From the NCBI GenBank assembly GCA_039583875.1, contig CM077164.1:70463628-70527627 (forward strand): a stretch of DNA of 64,000 nucleotides, read 5' to 3'. Positions 11,368-23,100 of this stretch are shown here, one piece after another. Each line of letters begins with the position of its first letter. Within the stretch, counting starts at the first letter, position 1. The translations under genes were made by a program, and so were the position numbers. This DNA comes from Platanthera guangdongensis. Its lineage: Eukaryota; Streptophyta; Magnoliopsida; Asparagales; Orchidaceae. Below the pieces are notes generated by a model, which saw nothing but the letters and a program-made list of their open reading frames with translations, did no database searches and was not told where the DNA came from.

Positions 11368-12842
11368 CAGCTTGAGCTTCTCCCATTGAGAGATTCTTCA
11401 AGCTTCTTGGCCTCAGAGAGCTCACTTTTCAGTGAAGCTATCTGTTCCCTATAGTTCTCCAACTCCTGAGAGAGTTTGAGGTTTTCTGACTTTAAAACAT
11501 TTTGTTCAGATAATTGATTTCTGAGAGAGATGATCTCTTTCTCAGACTTTAGCAGGTCTAAACATAGTGCTTTAAATTCAGATTTAAAATCTTCTGAAGT
11601 AAAATCAAAAGAGCTGATTACCTGATCTTCTTCAGGTTGAGTCTCTGAGTCTGACTCTGACTCCTCTTCCTCTGAGTTGTGTTGTGAGGCATTGATTGCC
11701 ATCATGCAGAACTCCTTTTCCTCTGCATCATCCTCATCATCACTAGAGCTGGAAGAGGCTTCTGACTCCTCTTCAGTCTCACTCCAGGATTCAGCAACAA
11801 ACCCTTTCCTTGTATGCTTATTTTTGCTGGAAGAAGGTTTGCTATTGCCACTCCTTTTGGAGTCTTTCTCCTTTCTTCTCTCTTTTCTTTCCCTTCTGTC
11901 CTTGTTCTTGTTCTCTGGACAGTCAGGAACTATATGCCCTGGTTTCCTGCAACCAAAGCAAATAATGTCTTTGTTATTGCCAATGGACTTGTCATACCTT
12001 GGCTTATCCTGCTCCTTGTATGATCTTCTTCTGAAGTCCTTTCTGGCCATCTTATAGAATCTTTTGGCCAACAAGCTGAGAAGTTCATCATTGCCTGTTC
12101 CTTTTTCTTCAGGCAGATCCTCAGTTGCCTTGAATGCTATGGTCTTCTCCTTTCTTGTGGCTGGTGAAGCAGCCTTCTGTTCTTCCTCTCTGTTCTTGAT
12201 GAGTAGCTCATAAGATTTGAGCTTACCCAACAAGGCTTCAGTGGTGATCTCATTCAGACTTCTGGCATCTTTAATTGGCCAGATTCTTGAATCTCAAGTG
12301 CTGGGAAAGCACATTAGGATCTTGTCATTAAGTTCTGTCAGTGAGATCTCTTTGTCTAATGTCTTCAGTTCACTGACAATTAGACTCAGTCTGTTGTACA
12401 TGTCTCCCACTGACTCAGTCTCTCCCTTCTTGAAGTTCTCATATTGGGAGATGAGATGGGATCTTCTGTCCTTTCTCTCATCAGCTGAGCCTGAAACTAT
12501 TTCTGAGAGCTTGTCTCAAATCTCCTTGGCTGAATTACATTCAGCTACCTTTTGAAAGATGTCATCTGACATTGTCTGAGCTAGAATGTTCATAGCCTTG
12601 GCATCAGCCACTTTCCACTTTTTGATGTCAGCATCTGTTCCTGATGGAGGTGGAACAGCATTTGTACTTGTACTTTCTGGGGGTCTTGGACACACTGTCA
12701 AAACAGAATTAAAAATATCTTCGTCAATAGAATTCATGTAGAGTCTAATCCTTGCTTTCCAAAGTGCAAACTTTGACAGATTGCACACTGGAGGTCTGGT
12801 GCTTGCATAATCTTTGTTTTGGGCCATGATTTGTGCAAACAA
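11367..12842 (-). pseudogene. Sirevirus gag, two in-frame TGA stops
   Basis: From ATG near 12842 the capsid-type region is read (LSKFALWKARIRLYM, KKWKVADAKAMNILAQ). A TGA at 12518-12516 interrupts it where the family has Trp, and a second TGA at 12296-12294 follows. After that 288 open codons include a copia CCHC knuckle, CFGCRKPGHIVPDC (C-x2-C-x4-H-x4-C). Then come a Lys/Arg-rich stretch (NKDRRERKERRKEKD), an acidic Ser/Glu stretch and a C-terminal predicted coiled coil (about the last 70 residues, repeated LxxE/K heptads). The long tail after the knuckle fits Sireviruses. The product would be the particle protein, but this copy cannot be read through. Confidence 0.88.
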
Positions 12843-12945
12843 AATCTAATAATAAAATACAAAAGAAAAACAGATCTAGTTTGGGATCTTGGGGTTCAGG
12901 TGTTAGCCTGTACAACCAATCAGGTATGGTATGTTTAACCAACCT

Positions 12946-12958
12946 GGCTCTGATACCA
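12946..12958 (-). promoter_or_regulatory. Primer-binding site of the Sirevirus
   Basis: On the minus strand TGGTATCAGAGCC lies two bases inside the 5' LTR. It is complementary to the 3' end of plant initiator methionine tRNA, the usual copia primer. Confidence 0.95.
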
Positions 12959-12960
12959 AT

Positions 12961-14538
12961 TGAAAGGGAAACTAGATCTGATATACTCTAGAGGGGGGGT
13001 GAATAGAGTATATGGTGCTTTTAAAACACAAAGAAAAACTTTTGCAAAGCTTTACAACAATTGTTGTAATGAGTGTGAGCAGGGAAGCAGAAATAAAACT
13101 AATCACAAAACTAAGCTATGCAGAAACTAAGCACAAGAGAAATCTAGGCCAGAAACAAAAAGAAAACAAGCAGAACCAGATGACACAAGGAAATATAGTG
13201 GTTCCCCAAACTTGGGTACATCCACTCTTCTACCACCCTAGGTAGGAATCCACTGCAGGATGAGTTGATCAGGTGTCCTGGGCACCAATGAGCTTTTGAT
13301 AAGGTGCTCAAAAACCAAATCAGATTTTTTGATCAGGTGTCTTGCCACCAATGAGCTTTTGACAAGGTGCTCAAAAACCAGATTCAAACTTTTGAAGGGA
13401 GTTTGAAAAACCCTTTACAGAGTGGGGGTGAGAGAGTTATGGCAGTCTTCTCTTTCTCAATCAACTGAGAAGACTAAGTGGATTGATGTCAAAGCTCCCC
13501 CTGAATCCTTGAAATCTTCAGGAAGATGAGCTTTGCTGAGGGTGATAGGCCTTCAAAGATAGATCTCCAGCACAAGATGATTTCAGCAAGCTGAAATGTT
13601 GAGTGTCTGGAGTCTTGAAATGATGTTGGCCTTGAACACTTTGAGAGCTGAAGAGATCTGAAGATTTTTGAAAGCTTGATCTCTCTGATGAGTGTTCTTC
13701 TGAATTCTTTTGACAGAAGATTTTGAAAAAGTCTCTGTATACTGAGTTGTGTGTCCTCTTCTTGTCAAATCTCTGTATTTCACCTTCTTTCATTCAAAAA
13801 CATTCTGTCTTTTATTCTCTGTGCCAGAATAGAATATCACTCTGTCAAAGATAGTCGTTGGTCTGCATTGATTACAGCCTTAATTGCATAATTTCTTCTG
13901 AAGGAAAGTCCACTGAATTATTCCTTGAAAAATCCTTGAAACTTGGTCCAGAAGTAAATGAAAACGGCTAGCAGATCTTCTGAATTAAATGCAGAATAAC
14001 TTCTAACTGATTTGAATTTGAATTCTGAAAGATAACTGAAAACGTCGAACTGAGCTCTGCTATCGTCGAGCTGAGCTCAGCGAACTGGAAAATTCAATCA
14101 GCAACATGATCGTCGATCTGAGCTCAAAGATCGTCGAACTGAGCTCAGAGATAAGGATCCAATGCAGAGTCAAAATCGTCGACCTGAGCTCACCGATCGT
14201 CGAATGGAGTTCGACGATATTGTGAAGTTGAGCTCAGCGATCGTCGAGTGAAGCTCGACGATATTATGAGGTTGAGCTCAGCGATCGTCGAATGGAGCTC
14301 GACGATCTGCAGAAGTTGAGCTAGACGATCGTCGACCGGAGTTCGACGAAACGTCGTGCTGAGCTCGACGATTAGACTTGGTCTACAGAAAAACTTGGTC
14401 TTCAGGGCAGCTTCCAATCCTAGACTTCTAACCCTTAGACTCAATTCTAATTGACCTATTAAGCTATACAGAAGGTCAAACACAGATTCTTAGAGACATA
14501 GTGATCCTGACCCAAATTAGTAATAGGGTGTTCCAACA
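12961..14538 (-). repeat. Sirevirus 5' LTR
   Basis: 1,578 bp, pairing with 2319-3898. It carries the better preserved copy of the CGTCGA/GAGCTC palindrome cluster at about 14042-14380. The 5-bp target duplication CTCTC follows at 14539-14543. Confidence 0.95.
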
Positions 14539-14589
14539 CTCTCCTCCAGGTTTGGAAAGTGCAGACTTTTCAACAGAATTTGAGAGCTG
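14539..14589 (-). CDS. Possible host exon, upstream part, cut by the Sirevirus
   Basis: Seventeen open codons (QLSNSVEKSALSKPGGE) precede the Sirevirus insertion point and join in frame to the open stretch at 2318-2039 once the element is removed. The preceding bases AAATAAATCAG could be an acceptor, but they also contain AATAAA and may instead be the desulfhydrase polyadenylation signal. Function unknown. Confidence 0.3.
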
Positions 14590-14590
14590 A

Positions 14591-14596
14591 TTTATT
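14591..14596 (-). terminator. Candidate polyadenylation signal for the desulfhydrase gene
   Basis: AATAAA on the minus strand, about 300 bases past the stop codon at 14899. Position fits a plant 3' UTR. The Sirevirus sits about 50 bases further on. Confidence 0.35.
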
Positions 14597-14898
14597 TGAA
14601 TGTTGAAATCACTTAACAACATATGAGCAGTGAATTACTTGTAAATGAATAACACAAAACGTATAAGCATTGAAAGAACTACAATCATCACATATCCAAT
14701 GATAACTCTGTCATAATAACACACTTGAAAATATTGTAGCCATCACAAGCAAATTAGTGTACCTAGTACTGCTTGATCAATAAAATTTCCCAGACCAGCA
14801 CCAGATTATTTGTCATAATCTGTTCTGAAAGGGGAAAAGTTATGAACCATGGGCAAGACAGTGATTTGCCCATTTTTTCGGACTACACAGTGATGCAC

Positions 14899-15103
14899 TT
14901 AAAACATCTTTCCGAGTCCACCTTGACGTGTGATGGATTCACCAAGTTCCATCTTCTTCCACCTTCCTGTCATGGATGCTAACTGCTCGGACTTGTCAAA
15001 TAATCCCAGCAAGCCTCCAGTGTGTATGAACAGAATCTTTCTGCCCTTCCATTTTGCTGGGTTTTCAGAAATGTCTTTCAGAAAGATATAAGCAGCTTTT
15101 CCG
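14899..15103 (-). CDS. DCD: Desulfhydrase last coding exon
   Basis: 205 nt: completes Ser of VYSGKAAY, then encodes FLKDISENPAKWKGRKIL, FIHTGGLLGLFDK, SMTGRWKKM and the C-terminus GLGKMF followed by TAA (14901-14899). Acceptor AAATTTCAG ends at 15104. HTGGLLGL is the strongly conserved C-terminal motif of the family. Confidence 0.9.
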
Positions 15104-16441
15104 CTGAAATTTACAATAAATAATTGTTAATTTTCAATAGTCTTGTGCATATGATAAAGATCCTAGGTACGTTTCCTTCCACATGCAATTGGTTTAGGTT
15201 GAATGCATAAGTTTTAACATAGAGCAAGAGCAAATTAGGCCCAACAGCTCACTCTCACGTCACGGAACTAAAAAGAAAATTCATGTGTTTAGAGGGAAAA
15301 GAGCCTGCTCTTGAGGGATGTGCTGAGAATATAGTCCCAGGTGGAGAAACTAATATAACATTGCGCACATAATCCTCTGCCCCTCTTATTTAAAAATGAT
15401 TGTTTGGATGCGTGGGTTCTAAGAACTCACACATGGCCACATGGGGCTTTTTATAATCAACTTCAGTTAAACATTCAATAACTAGATATTTATAATACCA
15501 GAATTTATGTAAACATCTAGGTAATGGGATGAAAAATCAGAATAAAAACCATTCAGAGGTTTGTTTATTCATTCTCAAATAAATCAAACGAATTGGCAGC
15601 TCTTTCAATATATCGGCTGAATGATCAACCAAATGATTCAAACTCCATAGGGTAGCCGTTACTTTGGTGGTACAAGTTTCCTTTGAAGAACTATTGCGTG
15701 GATTGATATTTATGGGAAGCGCAAGAGGATAGAAAGTGAAAAAGCACAGCTTGCCTGTACACAGGATCCAGAATAACTCCAGTTGTTTCCGCTATGTTTT
15801 TGATGAATTGAAGCTCTTGTTCGGTACTCATGGCATAACCGGAGCCCTTCGCCTGCAAAAGTTATAGAATTTATTGTCATAAGTTTATCAAAAAATTTGG
15901 ATGGGATTGCATGTGTGTGCATGTATGTATAGTTATACAATATATTAAGGGAATGCTTATATTTAATATTGACATCATCAAACATCTCACAGCCATCTAA
16001 TTGTTCGATCAATGTTATTATGATTTCAAAATAAGATAAAAGGGCAGCACACTGCACAAAGCATCCCCGTGCAGAGAGGGTCTGGGGAAGGGTCCCATAA
16101 CAAGGGTGAAATGTAGGCAAACCTTACACTGCATTTTTGCAAAAGGCTGCTTCCAGGACTCGACCATAACCTCAAGGTCACACGGCAACACCTCAACCAG
16201 CGCGCCAAGGCTCGATTTCAAAATAAAAAAAATAATAAAATATGAAATAAAATTTAAATGTTATTTTTTAAAAAGAGAAGACAGTGTATCAGCTAAAGGT
16301 GTCATCACCCTCGAATTATGCAAGACCAGTGCCATAACCGCATGTTGGGGTACTTCAATTGTCATACTGAATGTGTTCGTGTGTGGACATACACACCTTT
16401 ATAAACACACACACACACACACACACACACTCTCTCTCTCT

Positions 16442-16487
<46 letters not shown>

Positions 16488-17036
16488 CACTATTATAAGG
16501 GAAAAGTTATCTTTGGTGAAACATTCAAAAATACCAATTATGCCCTTATTTTTATATTTTAATGGCTTGACATATATTATAATCTATTTCAAAGAAATTA
16601 AAATACAATATCCATTCAAGTAATTACACTATCAAAAAAATTAGAAGTAATGATGAAAATCCATTTAAATTCAAAAAAAATTTTAGTAGAGCTCCTACAC
16701 CTATTATGCTAGGTTGTCATTAGGCATGTCAGCGGTCTATTCAAGGAAGATTGTCATTAGACATATCAGTGGTATTTTCGAGGTGATCACATTAAATCAA
16801 TCAACTTTATTAAAGTCAAAATTAATATTATTAGGTCAAAACGTATATTGTTTTACAAAATAAAAATTGTAATATTTATGCATATTTTTTTACGGTCATT
16901 TTGAGTACTCATATGTATATGTTGCGGGCGAAACCCGCCTTGATGGAGCGGGCGAAACCCGTCGTCGCCGATTGGGTACTGTCGCCCTTGCCATAGGGGC
17001 GAAGCCACGTGTCGGCCACTCGTATATATATATGTA

Positions 17037-17120
<84 letters not shown>

Positions 17121-20100
17121 ATTGGAGAGTACGCTCGCTCCAAATTAAAATTTTATAGCACGAGCACAGTAAATTTGGATTTTGAGCTTAATTTGTATGT
17201 TATTTAAAAAAGTGATCAACATGAAAGTTGTAGATCTCATCGATACGAATAACTTTCATGTTGATCACTTTTTGATTTGAACCCGTTTAGGCTCTCGATT
17301 TGGGCCCCGAAAAAAGTCACGCTGAATATATGCAAGGACGCCTCATTTTTTTGGAGCCCAAATCGGGGGCCTAAACGGCTTCAAATCAAAATATGATCAA
17401 CATAAAAGTTATTCGTATCGATGAGATATTCAACTTTCATGTTGATCACTTTTTCAAATAAATGACAAATCAGGCTCAAAATCTAAAATTACTGTGCTTG
17501 CGCTAATATTATATAAATTCGTATATATCTTATATATATAAGGGAATATAGATATTTAAAGGCACACCAAAGATTGATTATTGGTCATTGGATCAAGAGA
17601 CGGAGCATGAGTGGGGAGTTGGTAGAGAGAGAGAGTGGAGGGAGAGGGAGAGAGAGAGGAGCGTGAGAGAGAAGGAAGGAGAGAGAGGGGGAGTTATAAA
17701 GAGAGATGGGGAGATGATTAATTTTAATAGATTAAAATTTACAAAATTTTATAAAATAAAAATAGAAATAATATTTCATATTTTTTTGCGGTCATTTTAA
17801 ATACTCATATGTATATGTTTTGAAAAACAAATCCGAGTGCGTACACAGCACGCTCATAGGCGGACGCAGCCCGCAGTGACGCATCGAGCACGGGCGAAGC
17901 CCGCCTGGATGCGGCCGAAGGCCGTCCGAGAGCTTCGAGCACGGGCGTAGCCCGTGCGAAAAAGCTCGTATATATATAAAATAATAATAAGAAGAAGAAA
18001 CTTAGGAAGATGAACAGTGTAGTGTGGACCTGTCACAATATTTTTTTTCCTTTTCTCAAATTTTTTGATTGAGTTAACTGTACCTTATCTTTACAAAAAT
18101 ATAGTTTAAATTTAAATTCAAACTAATATAATAACTTTCAATCCGACCATCGGATCATGGCATTCTTGCTATGGTATCGATTGACTCGACGAGATTTATC
18201 CACATACATTGATCTCTAAGATCCAACAACAACACTCACGCCTTTACCTCACTATAGTGGGGTCGGCTACATTGATCTCTAAGATCCGATGGTGGATAAT
18301 TCTTGTACGAACTAAAACAGTTAAACAGGTATAAAACAATTGAATTATGTTTGTTTATACGAGTGACAGTGCAATGCTCGTGCCCTGCCCGACAGTACCC
18401 CGGCCACATGGCCTCTGTGAACACCTTCTAGAGAAGTAAATCAGTTGTTTTTTCTTGTTCTGTAAGGCTAAACTTGTCATCTGTATGACACAACATCAAG
18501 TATACAAAAAAAAAAGTTTCATGAATTAAGAGTAATTATATGTGCAAACCCATTTTGGCTACGTGCAAACCGCGGCTATGTGCAAACCAGAAAACTTTAC
18601 ATGCAAACCAATTTTTTATGTGCAAACCAAAATGTTTTTTAAAAAAATTACCACTTCACTATTTAATATCCGTTTTCTTTTGGTTTTGCCATGTTTTCTT
18701 CAAGTCGATGACTGCAATTCGTCTACTTCGCGGAACGGTTGCACGGTTTCCCCTTCACTGTCACCCCTCAAACCAGAGCCTTCCAAATTAGCTTGGATGC
18801 ATTCATTTCTCTCCATCGCCCCGCTTCCCAAAACTGGAACATGTTCGTCGTCCTCTTCATCGAGAACAATAAGAACCCTTTCCTCCTTCCCTTCAACTCT
18901 TTCACATTCTTTGTCACTAATTTGGCCAGAACATCTCAGGGGAACTTTCAATTGTTTCTCAAACTCATAGTTTGCGAAATTTCAAATTTTTTCAGTCATT
19001 CATGAATTTTCAAGGCGAAAAAACCCTAAAATTCTTCGGAAGAAACAGATTGGGAAAAAAATAACGGATCAATGGCCGTGTTACCTTGAAAAGGGAAGCA
19101 AGACCATCCGGCATCTGAGAATTTGTGGAATTAGCACGAAGCCCATGCTTCTTACAGAGTCTCTGCAGATCTTTCCTCTTTAGTGATTTGAAATCAAACT
19201 CCATGGATGAACTAGAAATCATGGTGAAAACTTGAACTGCAGTTCCGCTACAGATGTATGAATGCACGCTCGCTGGAGAGATTGGAGTGAAGAAAGGGCA
19301 AAGGATGGAGCTTGGTGGAGCGAGGGCAGTGAACAGCGGCGGCGACGGGCTTCCGTCGGGAGGAAACAACGGGAAGAACGCAGAACTAGGGCCGGCTGGG
19401 AGAAATCGACTGAAAAACGAATTGGGCTGCACTTAGGTGATCTCACGGTTTAAGGCTTTGTCTTATTTGAGGGTGACTTTTTTTGCTGGTTTGCACATAG
19501 CAAAAATAGGGCTGCACTTAACACCACTCTGAATTAAAGAAGCCAATAAACTACAACACAACAGGGAATTTAAATTTGAAAGTTATGCCGCTCACATCTT
19601 GAATATTGATGATATCATGTGAATTGACGCCAGCTTGAAGCCCATCAAGAAGGCCATGACAATAGCCGTAGAAGTAGTCCGGATCATCACAAACAGAGAA
19701 TGCATGAACCTGTTTTGTCAAGCACCAACTACTTAGAAGTAAAATATCAAGAGAGGCCAAGTAGGCATCAAGGGTTAGTATGAACATACTTTAGCTTTCA
19801 AATTGCTTAATGTAGATCCAAGTGAAAGACCAGCAATAGTAGCGCCACTGCAAATAGCAGGAAGACCATGTGAAAGAAGGTTGAATTTATATATTCTTGA
19901 ATAAATATTAAGTTAAATCCTTCCCTCTGATCCAGCCGTTCATCGGTCATGATCAAAGGATCTACGAATTGTTGAGATTTTTTCAGATCAACATCACTGA
20001 GATCAAAGAGAAGGCGATCTGAAATCCATTGGTTCAAATGGATCAGAAATCAAACTTAAGATGGCCAAGACCTACACCGAAGAAGCCACGCCGGACCTTC

Positions 20101-23100
20101 TTCCCTAGGATTGCCACTCATTTAGACGAAGATGAATGAAACTACTATTTTTTAACGATATTTCAAAACTTGTTTTAAACTATTTTTGTCTTATTTATAT
20201 AATGTCATTCAGTGAGAGAAAAAAAGTTTGAATCCTAATAAAATATTTTCCTTCAAATGTAGAAATCGAGTCTCTTCTCTTTCAAAGGCTCCCAAGCAAG
20301 GGGTTGGGTCCTCTTAACTTTCACATCTCTTCAAACCACCAGTGCAAAGCTGAACAATAAACAAGGCCCATAGATGGAACCATATCATCCCAAGCCGGTC
20401 ATGTCTAAATTGAGCGGCAAGAGTGGAGAACAAGTAGAGATCATTGACGACACGTCAAAGAGTTGAGTAAGTTACTCCACCTGAAGAGACACATTTGCCT
20501 ATTTATTTCTAGGTTTGATCCCCCCCCCCCCCCCCCCCGAATCTCCTCCTAACTCGCTAGAGTGGAGAACAATGTTTTTCACTAAAATCAATGCTCCAAA
20601 TTTCTAAAACAAAAAAAGGAGGAAATAACAAAACTATCAATGTCAATATCACAAACAAAATAAAATTTTAATTAATTTTAAACATATATTCCATTTTAAA
20701 AAATATCAAAAGTATTAAATATGCTCGTGACTATTTCTTTATACAGTTTACCTAACATATCCATTTTTATGCCATTCCATTCTCTTGTAATACATTGAAC
20801 AATAATTTATTTTTAAACATGCCCGTTTCATACACCGGGCATTCTACGAGTATAAGTATATATCCATTGCTGAATTTATGAAATAGAAGTTTTATTATAT
20901 ATATAATACATTGAAACTATAAGTAAATATACATTTTTGAATCTACAAAGTGAAACTTATATTATATACATAATGCATTGGAACTAAAGTATACATCCAT
21001 TGTTGAATCCACAAAATCAAAAATTTATTGTATACATAAAACATTGAAACTGTTAGAAAAGCCTTAATAAGGGCTCATTTTTCTCTCTTTTCTCTCTTTG
21101 TATTTGTCTCACATCTTGGATTGAGATTTTCTTTTCTTCCTCTCTTCCTATATAAGTGTATTCATACTTGTAATTTATTATTCAAGAAGTATATACAAGG
21201 TTTGAGGCCATTTTTTAGATGATATCAGAGGAACCGGTCTCCTCCTTGGCTGCTCGGTTTTCAGTTCGCGGCTACTCGCGGTCTCATCTTTCCTAACCGC
21301 CCGAGCTCGGTTATCCGTCCTGTCTGTTTGCAGACCGCCTAGTCTCCCGGCTGACCGCGCGGTCTGTCTCTTCTCTTGCTTAGCCGAAGTATCGAGCGGC
21401 CTGTCTTTCTCTAGTCGTTGTCCCCTTATCTCTACTTCCGTTGGGGCCTCCTCGCCTCCTCCTCCTCCTCCACCCTCTCTCTCTTTTATAAACTTTTCTC
21501 ACACGTGGGGTCCACCTTCTCTTGCTTCGTTCCCTGCCCGTCCGGACTCCCTTGCTATCCGCGCGGCCTCTCTATCTTGCTATCTGCGCGGCCTCTACCC
21601 CTTACTCTCCGCGCAGCCTCTACCTTCCCGCTTGGCGCGACATCTCTCAAGTCGCTGCGGGTTCCTCCCCTTCTCTCTTTCTCGTTTCAGTCTGCATCTA
21701 GGTCGCGGCATCTCTCCTTGCCGCTGGTGGACTCACCTTGACCGTGCGGACTCCTCTTCTACCCTCCTCTCCACGAGTCGTTGTGACCTGTCCTGTCGCT
21801 AGCGGTCTCTCCTCTTCCCTTAGCCGCATCTTGGTCGCGACTTTCCTTGTCGCTGGTAGATTTACCTTGACCGTGCGGACTTCTTCTCTACTCGCTTCCT
21901 GCTAGTCGCTGCGACCTGTCTTGTTGCTAGCGGTCTCTCCTCTACTCTTCGTCGCATCCTGGTCGCGACTTTCCTTGTCGCTGGTGTGTCCGCCGTGATC
22001 GTGCGACTACTCCCTTTGCCGACTTCTCTACCAAGCCGCCTGGCTTCTCCTGCTTGTCGCCTGGTCCAAACCCTGCTGACCGCCCAGCCTCTTCTGCTAG
22101 CCTCCCGGTTTCTCTTCTAGAAGCCCGGCCTTCCCTGTTATCCGTATGGCTTCCGATGCTACTTCTGCTCCGCCAGCCCGTGTGGCTACTATGGCTTCTG
22201 AACTCCGTGATGAGCTACGGATTACTAGCATCTCTCTGATTGGGAAACGCAATTTCGTCGAATGGGTTCACTCTGTTCGTCGTGTTCTGCAGACGAAGGG
22301 TCTTCTCCACCACTTGACTCGTGCTACCCCCGATGCTCCCTTCGATGACTGGCTTCGCGATGATGGTCGGGTCCAGTCTTGGCTCCTCAACTCTATGGAC
22401 ACCAAGCCCTATAGGATGGTCATGTATCATGACACGACCAAGGCAATGTGGGAGGAGCTCCACTCCTTTTACCCTGGGCACAACAGTCTTCAGCACTTAT
22501 ATGATATTATCTCCGATTTTCAGAACCTTGCTCCTGGTGCTCCCGGCGATATGATCACTTTTGTTTCCCCGGCAAAAACACTCGTCGAGGCTTGGATTCA
22601 ACATCAGCCTCCCACTACGGATCTAGCTCCACAACGGGCCCAGAAAGAGGTTGTTACCATCGCAATGATGATGTCCCGTGTTCCGCCCCACATGCATAGT
22701 GTTCGGGCCCAGATCCTTTCTTCCACGACGACTCCTTCACTGTTTGATGTCTGCTCCATGCTGCTTCGGGTTATGCCTCCAACTGAGGCTCCTCCCAGCT
22801 TTGCACCTGCTCTTCTTCAACAGCCTCTCCTTCTGATCCCCCCTCCTGCTCGTGGATCTTCCACTCAAGGGGGCCGACCTCCGTCTCGGGGACGCGGACG
22901 TGGTGGACGTTCGTCTATAAAATGCACATGTCGTGGCCGGGGTGGCCATCTTGAGGCTACCTGTTACAGCAAGCATGGGTTCCCTCCCCACCCCACTGCT
23001 ACTTCCTCTGCTGCTCCTGCTCCCACTGGGGCATCTGCCCAGGATCCGGCATCCACTACCCGCCAAGATATCGATGAGCTCCGCACCCAACTCCATCAGC

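Larger units (their letters stand above)
2319..14538 (-). mobile_element. Sirevirus-type Ty1/copia retrotransposon, 12.2 kb, complete but mutated
   Basis: The element reads right to left: 5' LTR (14538-12961), primer-binding site, gag, pol in copia order (protease, integrase, RT, RNase H), an envelope-like third ORF, polypurine tract and 3' LTR (3898-2319). LTR ends are TGTTGG...TTTCA, and the flanking 5-bp duplication is CTCTC (2314-2318 and 14539-14543). The third ORF after RNase H, the long LTRs, the large size and the acidic CCHC gag are hallmarks of the Sirevirus (SIRE/Maximus) lineage. I count about 13 substitutions and 5 small indels between the two 1.58-kb LTRs, so the insertion is recent. 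It is no longer autonomous: gag and the third ORF carry stops, and pol carries frameshifts. Confidence 0.95.
18530..19529. mobile_element. 1,000-bp TIR transposon carrying a captured gene fragment
   Basis: The ends are inverted repeats of about 32 bases (left GAGTAATTATATGTGCAAAC..., right, reverse-complemented, GAGTGGTGTTAAGTGCAGCC...), both running into ATTTT(G/T)GCTA(C/T)GTGCAAACC. The flanks carry a perfect 8-bp duplication TGAATTAA (18522-18529, 19530-19537). Near the left end (A/G)TGCAAACC recurs five times (18540-18630), as expected for subterminal transposase sites. An 8-bp duplication suggests hAT; a Pack-MULE with a shortened duplication is the alternative. There is no transposase. 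The interior contains two exons of a host gene on the minus strand. Confidence 0.85.

Noticed and set aside
12946..12958. tRNA-Met gene fragment
   Set aside because: Only the primer-binding complement is present at each LTR; there is no cloverleaf.
16853..17143. IYIYIY-repeat ORFs over TA microsatellites
   Set aside because: Translation of simple repeats.
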